A stretch of DNA of 64,000 nt from Candidatus Hydrogenedens sp. Lineage in GTDB: Bacteria > Hydrogenedentota > Hydrogenedentia > Hydrogenedentales > CAITNO01. Each line of letters begins with the position of its first letter. The first letter of the stretch is position 1. Location of the stretch: positions 1-64,000 of the forward strand of contig JAAYJV010000130.1 of assembly GCA_012522755.1 (NCBI GenBank). Direction: 5' to 3'. The notes under the pieces are model-generated. The model had not been told where the DNA came from and made no database searches. It saw only the letters and a list, made by a program, of their open reading frames with translations. Made by a program: the position numbers and the translations under genes. Positions 8,501-17,740 of the stretch are shown here, in pieces.

Positions 8501-9012
8501 CGGACATCCTTCATCTCTACCCGGCCCAGAGGGCCTTCCACAGTTATTTTAAAACGATTGCCCCGGACGCGGGTGTCGCGGAGCCGGATTTCAGCCACAC
8601 TGCTCGCACCGTTGGGCATACAGGCGATATATCGTTCCTGACTGGCGGGTTCTTTGCGGGCTTTGATACGCTCAATCTCCAGATACAGCGGCAGGAACTG
8701 TTTTTCTCCCAGAAGCGATTCCGCAATTTCGAATTGTTTTTCGTCCTTCTCATTCACCCCTGACAGGCGCACCATGCGGTAACTGTGTTCTTGAGAATTG
8801 AAATAAACACGGTATTCCACCGATTCGCGAACAGCCATTTCCTGAGCGAAACGAATAGCCGCAATAAGATCATTGCGGGCATTACGCAATTGGATGCCAT
8901 GCATGGATGTGATGAAAACAGGCATGACAGACAGGGAAATGGTCGCGATCAGAGCAACAACCACGAGCAGTTCCAAAAGGGTAAAACCGCGCCGCAAGAC
9001 CGCGCTATGCAT
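8497..9012 (-). CDS. gspH: GspH-like minor pseudopilin
   Basis: 171 aa. A prepilin leader with RRGFTLLELLVVVALIATIS is followed by a beta-rich domain with the GspH pattern (NDLIAAIRFAQEMAVRESVE, then KITVEGPLGRV near the end). An in-frame TTG exists at 9027, but the ATG at 9012 gives a leader of normal length; neither has a strong ribosome site. It lies 50 bases after gspG. Confidence 0.83.
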   Translation of the reverse strand: MHSAVLRRGFTLLELLVVVALIATISLSVMPVFITSMHGIQLRNARNDLIAAIRFAQEMAVRESVEYRVYFNSQEHSYRMVRLSGVNEKDEKQFEIAESLLGEKQFLPLYLEIERIKARKEPASQERYIACMPNGASSVAEIRLRDTRVRGNRFKITVEGPLGRVEMKDVR

Positions 9013-9061
9013 CGGGCGATTGATCAATTAAGAGGCTTTCTCGCCCTGAACATCATCCACG

Positions 9062-9448
9062 TCAGGGCATTGGTGAGGTGGAGGTGACATCATCTTCGTT
9101 GCCGGGCACTCCGTCAGGACCGGCTGAATAAATCTTATAATCCGCTTTGAGGATATCGGTCGGCGGCGTGTAGTAATAGGCATTCCCCCAGGGATCGGGC
9201 TGAAGCTCACGGACATAACGGCGCTTACCGGTAATCAGATCTTCCAGGGCCTTCGGATAAGAGTCGTTATGATCCAGGGCATACAGATCCACCTGAGTGC
9301 TCAGGGTGGATATGTCACCTTTGGCCGCACGGATCTGGGCCTCCCGGATACGACCACTGTAGTTTGCCACAACCATTCCGGCAAGAATACCGATGATGAC
9401 CGTAACAAGAATCAGTTCTATCAATGTGAAACCACTGTTTGCTTTCAT
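9062..9448 (-). CDS. gspG: GspG major pseudopilin
   Basis: 128 aa. It has a very short leader, then SGFTLIELILVTVIIGILAG, the classical N-methylation segment. A domain of typical major-pseudopilin size follows (DISTLSTQVDLYALDHNDSYP, DPWGNAYYY). The end SAGPDGVPGNEDD matches the calcium-binding loop of GspG (standard form SxGxDGxxGGxxxxxDI). It is the first gene of the cluster and builds the pseudopilus shaft. A promoter is visible 60-90 bases upstream. Confidence 0.93.
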   Translation of the reverse strand: MKANSGFTLIELILVTVIIGILAGMVVANYSGRIREAQIRAAKGDISTLSTQVDLYALDHNDSYPKALEDLITGKRRYVRELQPDPWGNAYYYTPPTDILKADYKIYSAGPDGVPGNEDDVTSTSPMP

Positions 9449-9505
9449 AAAAACACGTCTCCATTAACGCCGCAAGGTATCAGCCTTATAGTACCATCAG
9501 CTATA

Positions 9506-9534
9506 ACGATACCGCAACTGTATTTGTATGACAA
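9506..9534 (-). promoter_or_regulatory. Probable sigma-70 promoter of the gsp cluster
   Basis: On the minus strand TTGTCA (9534-9529) and TATCGT (9511-9506) are separated by 17 bases. It lies in the 159-bp gap between the glycoside hydrolase stop and the gspG start. Assigned by consensus match only. Confidence 0.4.
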
Positions 9535-9607
9535 GAAAGCGATATATAGTCCAGATCCTGTCATACGAGCGTATAAATATCACGAATTTCAAGAAAAAGA
9601 CCTGAAA

Positions 9608-12600
9608 TCAGAAGCTTTCATGAATCAATTCAAAGGGAGCATGGAGACCATAGCTCATGCTGAAGTACTCGGCACCGCCGGGCTGGGCATCATCAGGAGC
9701 GTTATTCCAGGAGCCCGGATGACAGAAACCCAGTTCTTCATTGCCCAGATGAGGGCCGAAGGGATTGCGCAGTGAACCGTAAACAATCACTTCAATGCTG
9801 TTCTCGCCATTTTGCAGATAGTCCGTGATCTCGCAGACAGGGGGTTGCCCATAGACGGTGCCGCTGTCTTCGCCATTCACCTGGACGGCCGCCACGACGC
9901 CTTCCCAGTCGGGAAGCTGCAGGAGATAACGCCCTGCTTTCCCGTCAATCTCTGCGCTGGCACGGTAGGCCACACGATGGCCATAGAAGGGGAGGCCCTG
10001 CTTATTCCAGGGGCCCGGGGTCAGTGGTGTTGCAGCTGTGATGACAAAGCCTTTATCCGCTGCTTTCACGGAGAAATCGCCTACGAGATGAGCTGCTTCC
10101 AACTCATGGAATACGGTCATGGGTCGTGCGGCGAGATGGAGCCTGTTGTCGCCAGTCTTGGCGGCTTTCGTCAGATCAATCATGTGGAAGGAGCGGTCGT
10201 GCCACCATTTCCCTTCTTCAGGCTTTACTTCAATGTCATTGCAGGAGATGGCGTAGAGGTCAGCCCGTTCCACCACCACATAGAGCCGCTCAGGGACAGA
10301 GCCTTCAATGGTGAAGCGGTAGTTCATCTGGAAACCGCTGTCTTCAGGAAACTCAATCTTCAGCAGTTCATCTTCGAATTGGACACAGTGATCCCAGATA
10401 TTGCCGCGAAGGCCATTTTGTTTGAAGGTGAAGTCGGCGGCTCGTTTCCAGAAGACACTTTGCAGGCTGTTTTCGCCGACCTGCACATCCACATAGTCGA
10501 GGATCAGGTTGTTGTCGTCGAGACGTTCCACCGTAATTTCGGAAAGGGGGAGTGTTTTGCTGGCCAGGGTCGGTGCGGGAGCCGCCTTCGCCTTTTTCGT
10601 TTCTTTATCCAGAAAGAGGAGGAGACTGCCACAAGGAGGCAGTTCAAAGGTGGCCGTGATTTCAGCGTCCCTCTTTACAAAGGGATAGTCAAAGATTTCG
10701 CCGCTTCGGGGGCATGCCCGGCGTATGCTCTTCAGTGCGCTGGTGAAACTTCCTGTTGCTGATATGTCTTTGCTGGTATTGACGATGAAAAGAACTTCTC
10801 CATCCTTCAACTGACGGCGGTGATGATAAACCGTGGCGGCATTGTCTCGGGACAGCGTGACTTTCAACGAAGGGTTGGTGTGGGATTCAACCAGATCGGT
10901 CAGTTCCTTGACCCCGCAGTTTGTCCAGCCGGGGAGTTCTTTCAATCTGTCCAGAGCCGCATTTTTCACGCCGTCCACATATGCGGGAATTTCCGCACCG
11001 CCGGTACACAATACCTTACCTCCTTCATCCAGGAAAGAAGCCAGCAGTTCGAAAGTGGGTCGGTCGAGATTTTGCATTTCAGCAGGAAGAATGACTACTG
11101 AATAGCCGCGCTGGCCAATCTGAAAGAGGGGACCCTTTTCGGTTTTTGTAATGGAGCCCAGTTCAGGGAGCATGGCCTCGCAGCCCAGATCAAATTCCAG
11201 TTGTTCCTTCGCCAGTTGAACGACCAGAGCCTGAAAACCCTCGCCCAGTGCTTCCAGACGTGGTTTATCAATGAACTGATGCATCCAGGCCGAAGTGGTG
11301 GGTTCGAAAAGCAGACAATGGTTGACTGCTTCGCCATGAGTGAGTGCCGCCGTGATTCTGGCGAAGTAATCCACCAGCACATGGTATTGTTCCATCCAGG
11401 GCGAATGATAGGAAAAGCTGGGGGGATAATCTCGTTTCCGGGCGCCCCGATGGGTGATATCGGAAAGGTGCTCATTGAGTGTGTTGATACCCAGCACCTG
11501 CAACCAGTCGCCGATGCGTTTGTAATCCTCGAAGGTCATCTCGGCGCCGCTGCCCCCGTATACTTCGCAGAGAGTTCGGGCGCATCCCTGTTGGTTGGCC
11601 ACACTGGCCACCTCCAGACAGGAACGCACATTGCCGAACTGGGCATGGGTTCCTTCCTCGTAGCGGTTGAAGAGCATGTCGATGCCCGGCCGCTGCTGAA
11701 GGGAAGACATGGCCATGTTATCGGGGATCATGGCGCAATCGGGCCAGCCATGCTCCCAGTAATGACCTGTCATTTCCAGATTGTTTTCAGCGCAATAGTC
11801 ACGGTATTTACGGCCCCAACGTTCCATGAACAGCTCATTGATCGTCCGGAAATAGGCATAACGGACCCGCTGCCCTTCCTCGCTGTTGTCTTTCATGAAA
11901 AGCAGGTCATCACGGAAATCCCGACCCCGGCGCAGTTTGTATTGTTCAGGAAGATCGGGTGTCCAATGAAACTCGCCGGCCGTGCGCAGGTGTGGTTCAT
12001 CAGTGAAGACACCGGGAATAAGCGTTCCGAAATCTTCGCCGAAGCGATCCTTGTAGGCATCCATGGTCACTTCAAGAAATTTTTCCGTGACTCCCGGCCG
12101 CAGCAGATCCACGAAGAATTTGCCGCCATACCAGGGCGAGGCTTCCGCTTCTTCAATACGCGCCACGAGAAAGCGGCCTTTGCGGATGCCCCGGCCTTCA
12201 GGGAGGAGTTTGTAGCCCTCTTCTGTCTTTTCGTAAATGGCGTAGAGAGCGGGGTTGGCCAGATCCACTTCTTTTGCTTTCTCAAGGCGCATCCCCAGAC
12301 TGCGTGACTCCGGCATGAGATGGGGGACAAAGCCTCCTGCGAATCCGGACGGGTAGGAGTTCTCATCATAAATCCAGACGAGCATATCCCGTTCCCGGGC
12401 GACGCGCAAGGTGTCTTCATAACGGGCGAACCAGTCTTCAGACAGATAGGGGGTCATCAGGCCGGGCCGTGGATGAACCCACACCTGGCCAATATGCTGA
12501 TCAGCCAGGAAGTTCAGTGTATGCTCAATCTGTTCTGTTGTCAACAGATCGTTCCAAACCCACAAAGGTCCGGAAGTATGCTCGTTGCGCGGCTCTGTGA

Positions 12601-12688
12601 AGAGCGCTTCGGCCTGAAGCATAGTGTCGTTAACTGCGCCTTGCAGTGAGGATACAAAAATGATAGCCGAGAGAAGTGCCATGATCAT
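9608..12688 (-). CDS. Exported large glycoside hydrolase, GH106/alpha-L-rhamnosidase-like
   Basis: 1026 aa. Signal peptide MIMALLSAIIFVSSLQGA. The N-terminal half has the layout of GH106-like rhamnosidase proteins: GPLWVWNDLLTTEQIEHTL, DENSYPSGFAGG, a predicted TIM barrel with FTDEPH and TGHYWEHGWP (acidic residues likely catalytic). A linker, a beta-sandwich sugar-binding module of GH2 type and the C-terminal AEYFSMSYGLHAPFELI follow. The likely role is release of deoxyhexoses from plant or microbial polysaccharide in the periplasm or outside. I chose ATG 12688: AGGAG lies just upstream and the signal peptide starts there, while the frame continues open to 12808. It is followed by the gsp cluster on the same strand, which has its own promoter; a secretion link is speculative. 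The exact substrate is unproven. Confidence 0.8.
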   Translation of the reverse strand: MIMALLSAIIFVSSLQGAVNDTMLQAEALFTEPRNEHTSGPLWVWNDLLTTEQIEHTLNFLADQHIGQVWVHPRPGLMTPYLSEDWFARYEDTLRVARERDMLVWIYDENSYPSGFAGGFVPHLMPESRSLGMRLEKAKEVDLANPALYAIYEKTEEGYKLLPEGRGIRKGRFLVARIEEAEASPWYGGKFFVDLLRPGVTEKFLEVTMDAYKDRFGEDFGTLIPGVFTDEPHLRTAGEFHWTPDLPEQYKLRRGRDFRDDLLFMKDNSEEGQRVRYAYFRTINELFMERWGRKYRDYCAENNLEMTGHYWEHGWPDCAMIPDNMAMSSLQQRPGIDMLFNRYEEGTHAQFGNVRSCLEVASVANQQGCARTLCEVYGGSGAEMTFEDYKRIGDWLQVLGINTLNEHLSDITHRGARKRDYPPSFSYHSPWMEQYHVLVDYFARITAALTHGEAVNHCLLFEPTTSAWMHQFIDKPRLEALGEGFQALVVQLAKEQLEFDLGCEAMLPELGSITKTEKGPLFQIGQRGYSVVILPAEMQNLDRPTFELLASFLDEGGKVLCTGGAEIPAYVDGVKNAALDRLKELPGWTNCGVKELTDLVESHTNPSLKVTLSRDNAATVYHHRRQLKDGEVLFIVNTSKDISATGSFTSALKSIRRACPRSGEIFDYPFVKRDAEITATFELPPCGSLLLFLDKETKKAKAAPAPTLASKTLPLSEITVERLDDNNLILDYVDVQVGENSLQSVFWKRAADFTFKQNGLRGNIWDHCVQFEDELLKIEFPEDSGFQMNYRFTIEGSVPERLYVVVERADLYAISCNDIEVKPEEGKWWHDRSFHMIDLTKAAKTGDNRLHLAARPMTVFHELEAAHLVGDFSVKAADKGFVITAATPLTPGPWNKQGLPFYGHRVAYRASAEIDGKAGRYLLQLPDWEGVVAAVQVNGEDSGTVYGQPPVCEITDYLQNGENSIEVIVYGSLRNPFGPHLGNEELGFCHPGSWNNAPDDAQPGGAEYFSMSYGLHAPFELIHESF

Positions 12689-13158
12689 AGACTCCTTGAC
12701 CTGGATTGGTACAAAACAACTTTCCTTTATTTTGGCACATTGACAGGGAGAATAAGAAATAGATTTTTGTTTTTTTACTATGGCGAAAGAAGAATGCAGC
12801 AGATACAATGTTTAATCTTCCGGTAGGGGCGAAAAATCTTTCGCCCGGTTTAACTTCGAGTAGATTAAAGTCTATAATTCTTTTATAAATCTTACAGTGT
12901 GCGGGCGAAAGATTTTTCGCCCCTACCGGATTTGTGCAAGGTTAAAGCCTGATCAATGCCATGCTCCTGTCCACGACCTCCACTCTGTCCACGGATCCTG
13001 AATCAATACCCAGAACCAACCCGCATCCCTCGCAGATCCGACTGATCCGACCGACAGCGGCCTGTTTTTCTTTCTTCCTCTTCATCCATAGGGGTATACT
13101 GGTCACAGGCATGGAAGATGACGGGCGGTAACACAAGATTCAATCAGGGTTTTCAACT
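12689..13158. other. 470-bp intergenic region with repeats, no gene
   Basis: Between two divergent genes. It holds the perfect inverted repeat 12820-12929 and, from about 12965 to 13060, fragments of 9-bp degenerate repeats (TCCACGACC, TCCACTCTG, TCCGACTGA, TCCGACCGA). No convincing reading frame is seen. Confidence 0.7.
12820..12929. repeat. Perfect 28-bp inverted repeat (GTAGGGGCGAAA family)
   Basis: Arms at 12820-12847 and 12902-12929 are exact reverse complements with a 54-bp AT-rich centre. Each arm is itself a hairpin (GGGCGAAA - AATC - TTTCGCCC). The right arm shares GATTTTTCGCCCCTAC with the units at 1-133. It may be a non-autonomous mobile element or a transcribed stem between divergent genes. 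Confidence 0.9.
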
Positions 13159-14235
13159 ATGGAACACGTGAAAGTCGGTATTATCGGCTGTGGCAATATT
13201 TCGGATGTGTACATGAAAAATCTTCGTTGTTTCCCGTGGGTGTCACTGGAAGCCTGTGCGGATCTCATTTCGGAGCGTGCCCGTGAAAAGGCGTTGGCTC
13301 ACGGAATTCCCCGGGTGATGACTGTGGAGGAGATGCTGATTGATCCGACCATCGCTCTGATCATCAATCTGACCTGGCCTCAGAGCCATAGCTCACTGGC
13401 CTTGCAGATTCTGGAAGCGGGCAAGCATGTCTATAATGAGAAGCCGCTGGCCCTGAGCCGGGAGGAAGGGCGCCTTCTACTCCGTACGGCTGCTGCCAAA
13501 GGTCTCCGCATCGGCTGTGCCCCCGATACAGTTCTGGGCACGGGTATACAGACAGCCCGTCGGTATATTGAAGAGGGTTATATAGGCAAGCCTCTATCGG
13601 CCAGTGCTTCCATGCAATGCCATGGCCATGAACACTGGCATCCTTCTCCGGCCTTTTATTATGAGCAGGGGGGAGGGCCTTTGTTTGATATGGGCCCCTA
13701 TTATCTCTCCGCACTGATTACGCTGCTGGGGCCTGTGGAGACGGTGACAGCCCGGGCGAAAAAATCTTTTGAAACACGCACCGTCGGCTGCGGCCCTTTG
13801 CAAGGCAATATCATTTCAGTGGATACGCCTACCCATCTCAGCGGTATTCTCGCCTTCCGGAACGGAGTCCTTTGTACCATGACCATGAGTTTTGATGTCT
13901 GGAAAAGTACCCAACCCCATCTGGAGATTCACGGGACGCTGGGCTCGCTGCTTATGGGCGATCCCAATAGCTTTGATGGAACAGTCCATTATTTTTCATC
14001 GGCCGCCTCTGATTGGGAAAAGGTGACCCTTCTTTCCGGTTATGATGAGAACATGCGCGGATTGGGCGTTGCCGATATGGCTCGGGGAATTCTGCACGGA
14101 AAGGCTCATCGTTGCAACGGTGAGATTGCTTTTCATGTGCTGGATGTCATGCATGCTTTTTTGGAGAGCAGTTCAGAAAACAGGGGCATGACTCTGGAAA
14201 GTAATTGTGAACAACCGGAGGCTGGAATGAATTAG
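13159..14235 (+). CDS. Gfo/Idh/MocA-family oxidoreductase
   Basis: 358 aa cytosolic NAD(P)-dependent sugar or cyclitol oxidoreductase. A Rossmann fold at the start (KVGIIGCGNISDVY) is followed by the family signature with catalytic lysine (VYNEKPLALS, about residues 91-100). The C-terminal alpha/beta domain includes GGGPLFDMGPYYLSAL. Length is normal. The substrate cannot be read from the sequence. It diverges from the glycoside hydrolase, so a role in processing released sugars is possible but unproven. It is followed by a repeat region, then an MBL hydrolase on the same strand. Confidence 0.9.
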   Translation: MEHVKVGIIGCGNISDVYMKNLRCFPWVSLEACADLISERAREKALAHGIPRVMTVEEMLIDPTIALIINLTWPQSHSSLALQILEAGKHVYNEKPLALSREEGRLLLRTAAAKGLRIGCAPDTVLGTGIQTARRYIEEGYIGKPLSASASMQCHGHEHWHPSPAFYYEQGGGPLFDMGPYYLSALITLLGPVETVTARAKKSFETRTVGCGPLQGNIISVDTPTHLSGILAFRNGVLCTMTMSFDVWKSTQPHLEIHGTLGSLLMGDPNSFDGTVHYFSSAASDWEKVTLLSGYDENMRGLGVADMARGILHGKAHRCNGEIAFHVLDVMHAFLESSSENRGMTLESNCEQPEAGMN

Positions 14236-14322
14236 GTGATAGGTGATAGGTGATAGGTGAAACCGTGGGGTGTGGTTCAGGTAGGGGCACGGCATGCCGT
14301 GCCCATTTCGTCCCTCGCCCCT
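14235..14322. repeat. Heptamer array plus GTAGGGGC palindrome
   Basis: Four units of AGGTGAT at about 14235-14261 are followed 20 bp later by GTAGGGGCAC and a perfect 20-bp palindrome, GGGCACGGCATGCCGTGCCC, at 14285-14304. A reverse-oriented heptamer remnant (CGTCCCTCGCCCCTC) follows. The same palindrome with a heptamer array occurs at 36147-36264. Confidence 0.9.
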
Positions 14323-14441
14323 CAATATTTCCCTCCCGCAGGAAATGGAATCCCGAAGTACAAAGTTCTTATACTTGACAGTATCCGGATCGATACATCC
14401 AGCGAAAATCAAAAGCATAAAAATAAAAAGAGGTACAGACC

Positions 14442-15155
14442 ATGCAGTTGTTGAAAAATATATATCAGATTGGCGGTGATCTCAATGGGATTACCTGGAT
14501 AGGCGAAGATGCGGGGTTCAGGGATGGGAACAGCTACGCCGTTGATCTCGAAGAGAAGATCATTCTTTTTGATTGTGGTTGCGGCGATACGCTGGATCAG
14601 ATCTTTGCGAATATGGAGTACTGGGGTTTGGACCCGGAAAAAATCAGTGATTGTTTCCTGACCCATCCTCATCTGGATCATGCCGGTGGTGCCCATCTGT
14701 TGAAGAAGCGGGGAGTGCGCCTCATTTCGCATCCTTACACAGCTGGGTCGGTTGCTTCCGGTGATGAACGCTGCTGCGGTTATTTGTATCACAAAACATT
14801 CACCCCTGTTACAGTGAATCAGTTTGTTGACGATGGCGATGTGATGACCATCAGTGGGCTGCATATCCGTGCCCACCATTTTCCCGGTCATACTCTGGGT
14901 TGTACGGCTTTTGATTTTATGATGGACGGCAAACGAATCATCGTCAGCGGTGATGTCATCGGGACGCTCAATGTGGGGTATTTCGGCTGGGATGGCTCCA
15001 TTGACTTTGATAAGAAAAAATATATTGATTCCCTTCTCCGTTTTTCGCGTATTGACTTTGATGTCATGCTCTCCGGTCACGGGATGAGCTATTTCTACAA
15101 ACCCCGGCGTCGTGTGGAAGAATGTCTGAATCAGGCACTGATCCAATGGCGCTGA
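14442..15155 (+). CDS. MBL-fold metallo-hydrolase
   Basis: 237 aa. The metallo-beta-lactamase fold carries the zinc motif THPHLDHAGG (HxHxDH, about residues 75-84), a later His in FPGHTLGC, an Asp in VSGDVIGTL and a final His in LSGHGMSY. All metal ligands of a glyoxalase-II/lactonase-like hydrolase are present. No signal peptide. Start at ATG 14442, about 200 bp after the Gfo/Idh gene, with repeats between, so co-transcription is uncertain. Substrate unknown. Confidence 0.87.
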   Translation: MQLLKNIYQIGGDLNGITWIGEDAGFRDGNSYAVDLEEKIILFDCGCGDTLDQIFANMEYWGLDPEKISDCFLTHPHLDHAGGAHLLKKRGVRLISHPYTAGSVASGDERCCGYLYHKTFTPVTVNQFVDDGDVMTISGLHIRAHHFPGHTLGCTAFDFMMDGKRIIVSGDVIGTLNVGYFGWDGSIDFDKKKYIDSLLRFSRIDFDVMLSGHGMSYFYKPRRRVEECLNQALIQWR

Positions 15156-15230
15156 GTCCCGAGCCGGTTCCTCCATCGTGGCGGATTTTTCTGTCAGGCG
15201 AAGAATCACCAAAAATTTGCAGACAGTAAG

Positions 15231-15259
15231 TTGAAATTCCTTCGCTTCTTTGCTACAAT
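15231..15259 (+). promoter_or_regulatory. Sigma-70 promoter of tRNA-Arg
   Basis: TTGAAA (15231-15236), a 17-base spacer and TACAAT (15254-15259), placed 22 bases before the mature tRNA 5' end. Close to consensus in both boxes. Confidence 0.75.
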
Positions 15260-15281
15260 AGTCGCTGCATCCAAAGTATGC

Positions 15282-15358
15282 GTACCCGTAGCTCAATAGG
15301 ATAGAGCGTCTGGCTACGGACCAGAAGGTTAGGGGTTCGATTCCTCTCGGGTACGCCA
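15282..15358 (+). tRNA. tRNA-Arg (anticodon ACG), CCA encoded
   Basis: A complete cloverleaf can be folded by eye. The acceptor is GTACCCG/CGGGTAC, the D arm GCTC...GAGC, and the anticodon stem TCTGG/CCAGA with loop CTACGGA (anticodon ACG, read as ICG after deamination). The T arm is AGGGG-TTCGATT-CCTCT with one G-T pair. The discriminator is G and CCA is present in the DNA (15356-15358). Confidence 0.97.
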
Positions 15359-15542
15359 TTCTTTATCTATCATCGGATCTTCCGCTTCCGGATGCCTGCT
15401 CGGAGGGCTGCCCACATCATTTTCTTCATGTGGATACTGTTTCTCAGCCTGCTCCCAGTCAACGGCGTTTTCAGAGCCGACAAGCGGATGAGATCGCAAA
15501 AAAAGACGGGAATCGGATCCCGCAAAAGGATTGCTCAAAAAA

Positions 15543-16151
15543 ATGGCGAGATATCACGGTCCAAAACACAGATTAAGCCGACGGGTTGGAGAATGCATCT
15601 GGGGTCGCAACAGCCGCCCTGTTGAAAATCGTCCCTACCCGCCCGGTCAGCATGGCAAGAACCTCCGACGGAAACTCTCCGTTTATGGTATTCAGCTGCT
15701 GGAAAAACAGAAAATGCGCATGTACTACGGCGGCATCATGGAACGCCAGATGCGGCGTATCTTCGATAATGCCCGTCGTCTCGGCGGTAATACAGGTACC
15801 AACCTGATGATGCTGCTGGAATCCAGACTGGACACTGTTGTCTGGCGCATGGGTTTCACCAACACCATTTTTGCAGCCCGACAGCTTGTCAATCACTGTC
15901 ATGTGCAGGTAGACGGCAAAAAAGTCAATATCCCCTCTTTCCTCGTGAAACCGGGTATGACCATTTCCATCCGCCCGCGCAGCCGCAAAATCCCCATGGT
16001 CGTAGACGGCGTGAACCATCCTCCGCAGGATCTCCCTGAATATCTGGAGCGGGAAGCCAAGTCCTTCGAAGGGAAGATGGTCGCCACACCCAACGTGCCC
16101 TTCCCTGTGGAATTTGATACGACCAGCGTTATTGGATTCTACTCGCGGTAA
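15543..16151 (+). CDS. rpsD: 30S ribosomal protein S4
   Basis: 202 aa. Starts MARYHGPKHRLSRRVGE; the S4 N-terminal domain is followed by the RNA-binding S4 domain (ESRLDTVVWRMGF, ARQLVNHCHVQVDGKKVNIP). S4 is a primary 16S rRNA-binding protein of the 30S body. The N-terminal domain has a single Cys, so it is the zinc-free form. I chose the ATG at 15543; a TTG four codons earlier lies on top of the ribosome site. It is alone here, not in the usual rpsM-rpsK-rpsD-rpoA operon, and follows a tRNA gene. Confidence 0.97.
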   Translation: MARYHGPKHRLSRRVGECIWGRNSRPVENRPYPPGQHGKNLRRKLSVYGIQLLEKQKMRMYYGGIMERQMRRIFDNARRLGGNTGTNLMMLLESRLDTVVWRMGFTNTIFAARQLVNHCHVQVDGKKVNIPSFLVKPGMTISIRPRSRKIPMVVDGVNHPPQDLPEYLEREAKSFEGKMVATPNVPFPVEFDTTSVIGFYSR

Positions 16152-16180
16152 TTCCTGTTTTATAAGCATGTTTATCTGGT

Positions 16181-16219
16181 ATGGCGGATCGCTCCCTGCG
16201 ATTCGCCATTTTATTTTGT
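16181..16219 (+). terminator. Rho-independent terminator after rpsD
   Basis: The stem ATGGCGGATCGC / GCGATTCGCCAT (one mismatch) has a 5-base loop and is followed by TTTTATTTTGT. It lies 30 bases after the rpsD stop codon. Confidence 0.85.
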
Positions 16220-16378
16220 ATGGCCGTGGCTGGCCTGTTTCTGCAGATTTTTTGAATCGGGAGATGGCGTGATATGATGGAGCTCCGCAGACAAGTCTGA
16301 AGTGAGCTGTGTCTGCGCCGCATGGAGCGGCTGAATTTTCCTGTATATCTGAACATCTGAACATAAGAAAGAAAGAGC

Positions 16379-17650
16379 ATGAGTATTGATGCAGTTGTCG
16401 GGGCAAATTGGGGCGACGAAGGCAAGGGTCGCATGGTGGACTATCTCGCAAGAGATGCGTCTTTCGTTGTGCGTTATCAGGGCGGAAACAATGCCGGACA
16501 CACCGTTGTCAATGATCTGGGTGAATTCAAGTTGCACCTCTTGCCCTCCGGTGTCTTTTATCCCGGCGTGGTCAATGTGCTCGGGCCGGGCATGGTCATC
16601 GATCTGGAAGGCTTGTGCGAAGAACTGGATGAACTGGCGGAGAGCAATATCCATCCCACAATAAAAATATCCGACCGCGCAACCATTTGTTTCCCCTTCC
16701 ACAGGATTGAAGACGGGCTGGAAGAAGATCGCCTGGGCAAAGATGCTTATGGCTCCACCCTTCGCGGTATCGCCCCGGCTTATGGTGATCGTACTGTCAA
16801 AAAAGCCCTGCAAATGGGCGAACTGCTCCATCCTGAACGCTTTGAAAAGCGGCTGCGCTCCATCAGTGCCTGGAAATTGGAGCGTTTGCAGGCTTTTTAC
16901 GGCAAGAAAGATATCTTCGCCATTGACGACATGCTCGCCTGGGCGGAAAAATTCGGCGGTCGTCTCCGTGAATATATTGCGGATACCTCCATCATCCTCG
17001 AAGAAGGAGCCAAAGCAGGGAAAAATATTCTCTTTGAAGCGCAGCTCGGCACGCTCCGCGATCTGAACTTCGGAATTTATCCTTTCACCACTTCCTCCTG
17101 CACACTGGCCTCCTATGCGCCCATCGGCAGCGGACTCATGGGCTATCCCCTCAATACCGTACTGGCTGTGGTCAAAGCCTTCTCCACCTGTGTGGGCGAA
17201 GGGCCCTTTGTGGCGATCATGGACAAAGAAGAGGGAGACGCCCTCCGTGTGTCCGCAAAAGAATTCGGCGCTTCCACGGGCCGCCCCAGAACGATCGGTC
17301 ATTTTGATGCCGTCGCCACACGCTATGGCGTAAAGATGCAGGGTGCGACAGATGTTGCCCTGACCAAACTCGATTGCCTCAGCGGACGACCCTCCCTGAA
17401 AATCTGCACACACTATGCCTGGCAGGGAAAGAACTATGATACCTTCCCCCTCAATGCCATTCTGGAAGAAGCGACGCCGGTGTATAAAGAAATGCCCGGC
17501 TGGGAAGAGGATGTGACTCAGATCCGCCGTTATGAAGATCTGCCTGCAGCGGCAAGAGATTATGTGGAAGAGATCGAGAGACTTATTGAATGCCGCTTGC
17601 GCTATGTTTCCGTGGGTCCTGAAAGAGAAGCCCTGATCATACGGGACTGA
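16379..17650 (+). CDS. purA: Adenylosuccinate synthetase
   Basis: 423 aa. Catalyses GTP-dependent condensation of IMP and aspartate to adenylosuccinate in AMP synthesis. The N-terminal signature VGANWGDEGKGRMVD contains the GDEGKG loop with catalytic Asp. The second signature QGGNNAGHTVV, with its catalytic His, is intact. Other family blocks are GIAPAYGDR, TSSCTLASYAPIGSGL and STGRPRTIGHFDAVATRYG. Full length (family about 425-430 aa). Start ATG at 16379. It is transcribed separately from rpsD, whose terminator lies between. Confidence 0.97.
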   Translation: MSIDAVVGANWGDEGKGRMVDYLARDASFVVRYQGGNNAGHTVVNDLGEFKLHLLPSGVFYPGVVNVLGPGMVIDLEGLCEELDELAESNIHPTIKISDRATICFPFHRIEDGLEEDRLGKDAYGSTLRGIAPAYGDRTVKKALQMGELLHPERFEKRLRSISAWKLERLQAFYGKKDIFAIDDMLAWAEKFGGRLREYIADTSIILEEGAKAGKNILFEAQLGTLRDLNFGIYPFTTSSCTLASYAPIGSGLMGYPLNTVLAVVKAFSTCVGEGPFVAIMDKEEGDALRVSAKEFGASTGRPRTIGHFDAVATRYGVKMQGATDVALTKLDCLSGRPSLKICTHYAWQGKNYDTFPLNAILEEATPVYKEMPGWEEDVTQIRRYEDLPAAARDYVEEIERLIECRLRYVSVGPEREALIIRD

Positions 17651-17676
17651 GCCCGGATGACATAAAGTGAATTCTT

Positions 17677-17719
17677 CGGGCCGGTGATTGGAATAGCTCC
17701 TTTCGTCGGCCCTTTTTTT
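17677..17719 (+). terminator. Probable terminator after purA
   Basis: A GGGCCG...CGGCCC stem with a long, partly paired loop is followed by TTTTTTT, 27 bases after the purA stop. Confidence 0.65.
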
Positions 17720-17740
17720 GTTGTTGCGGTATGAGAACAG

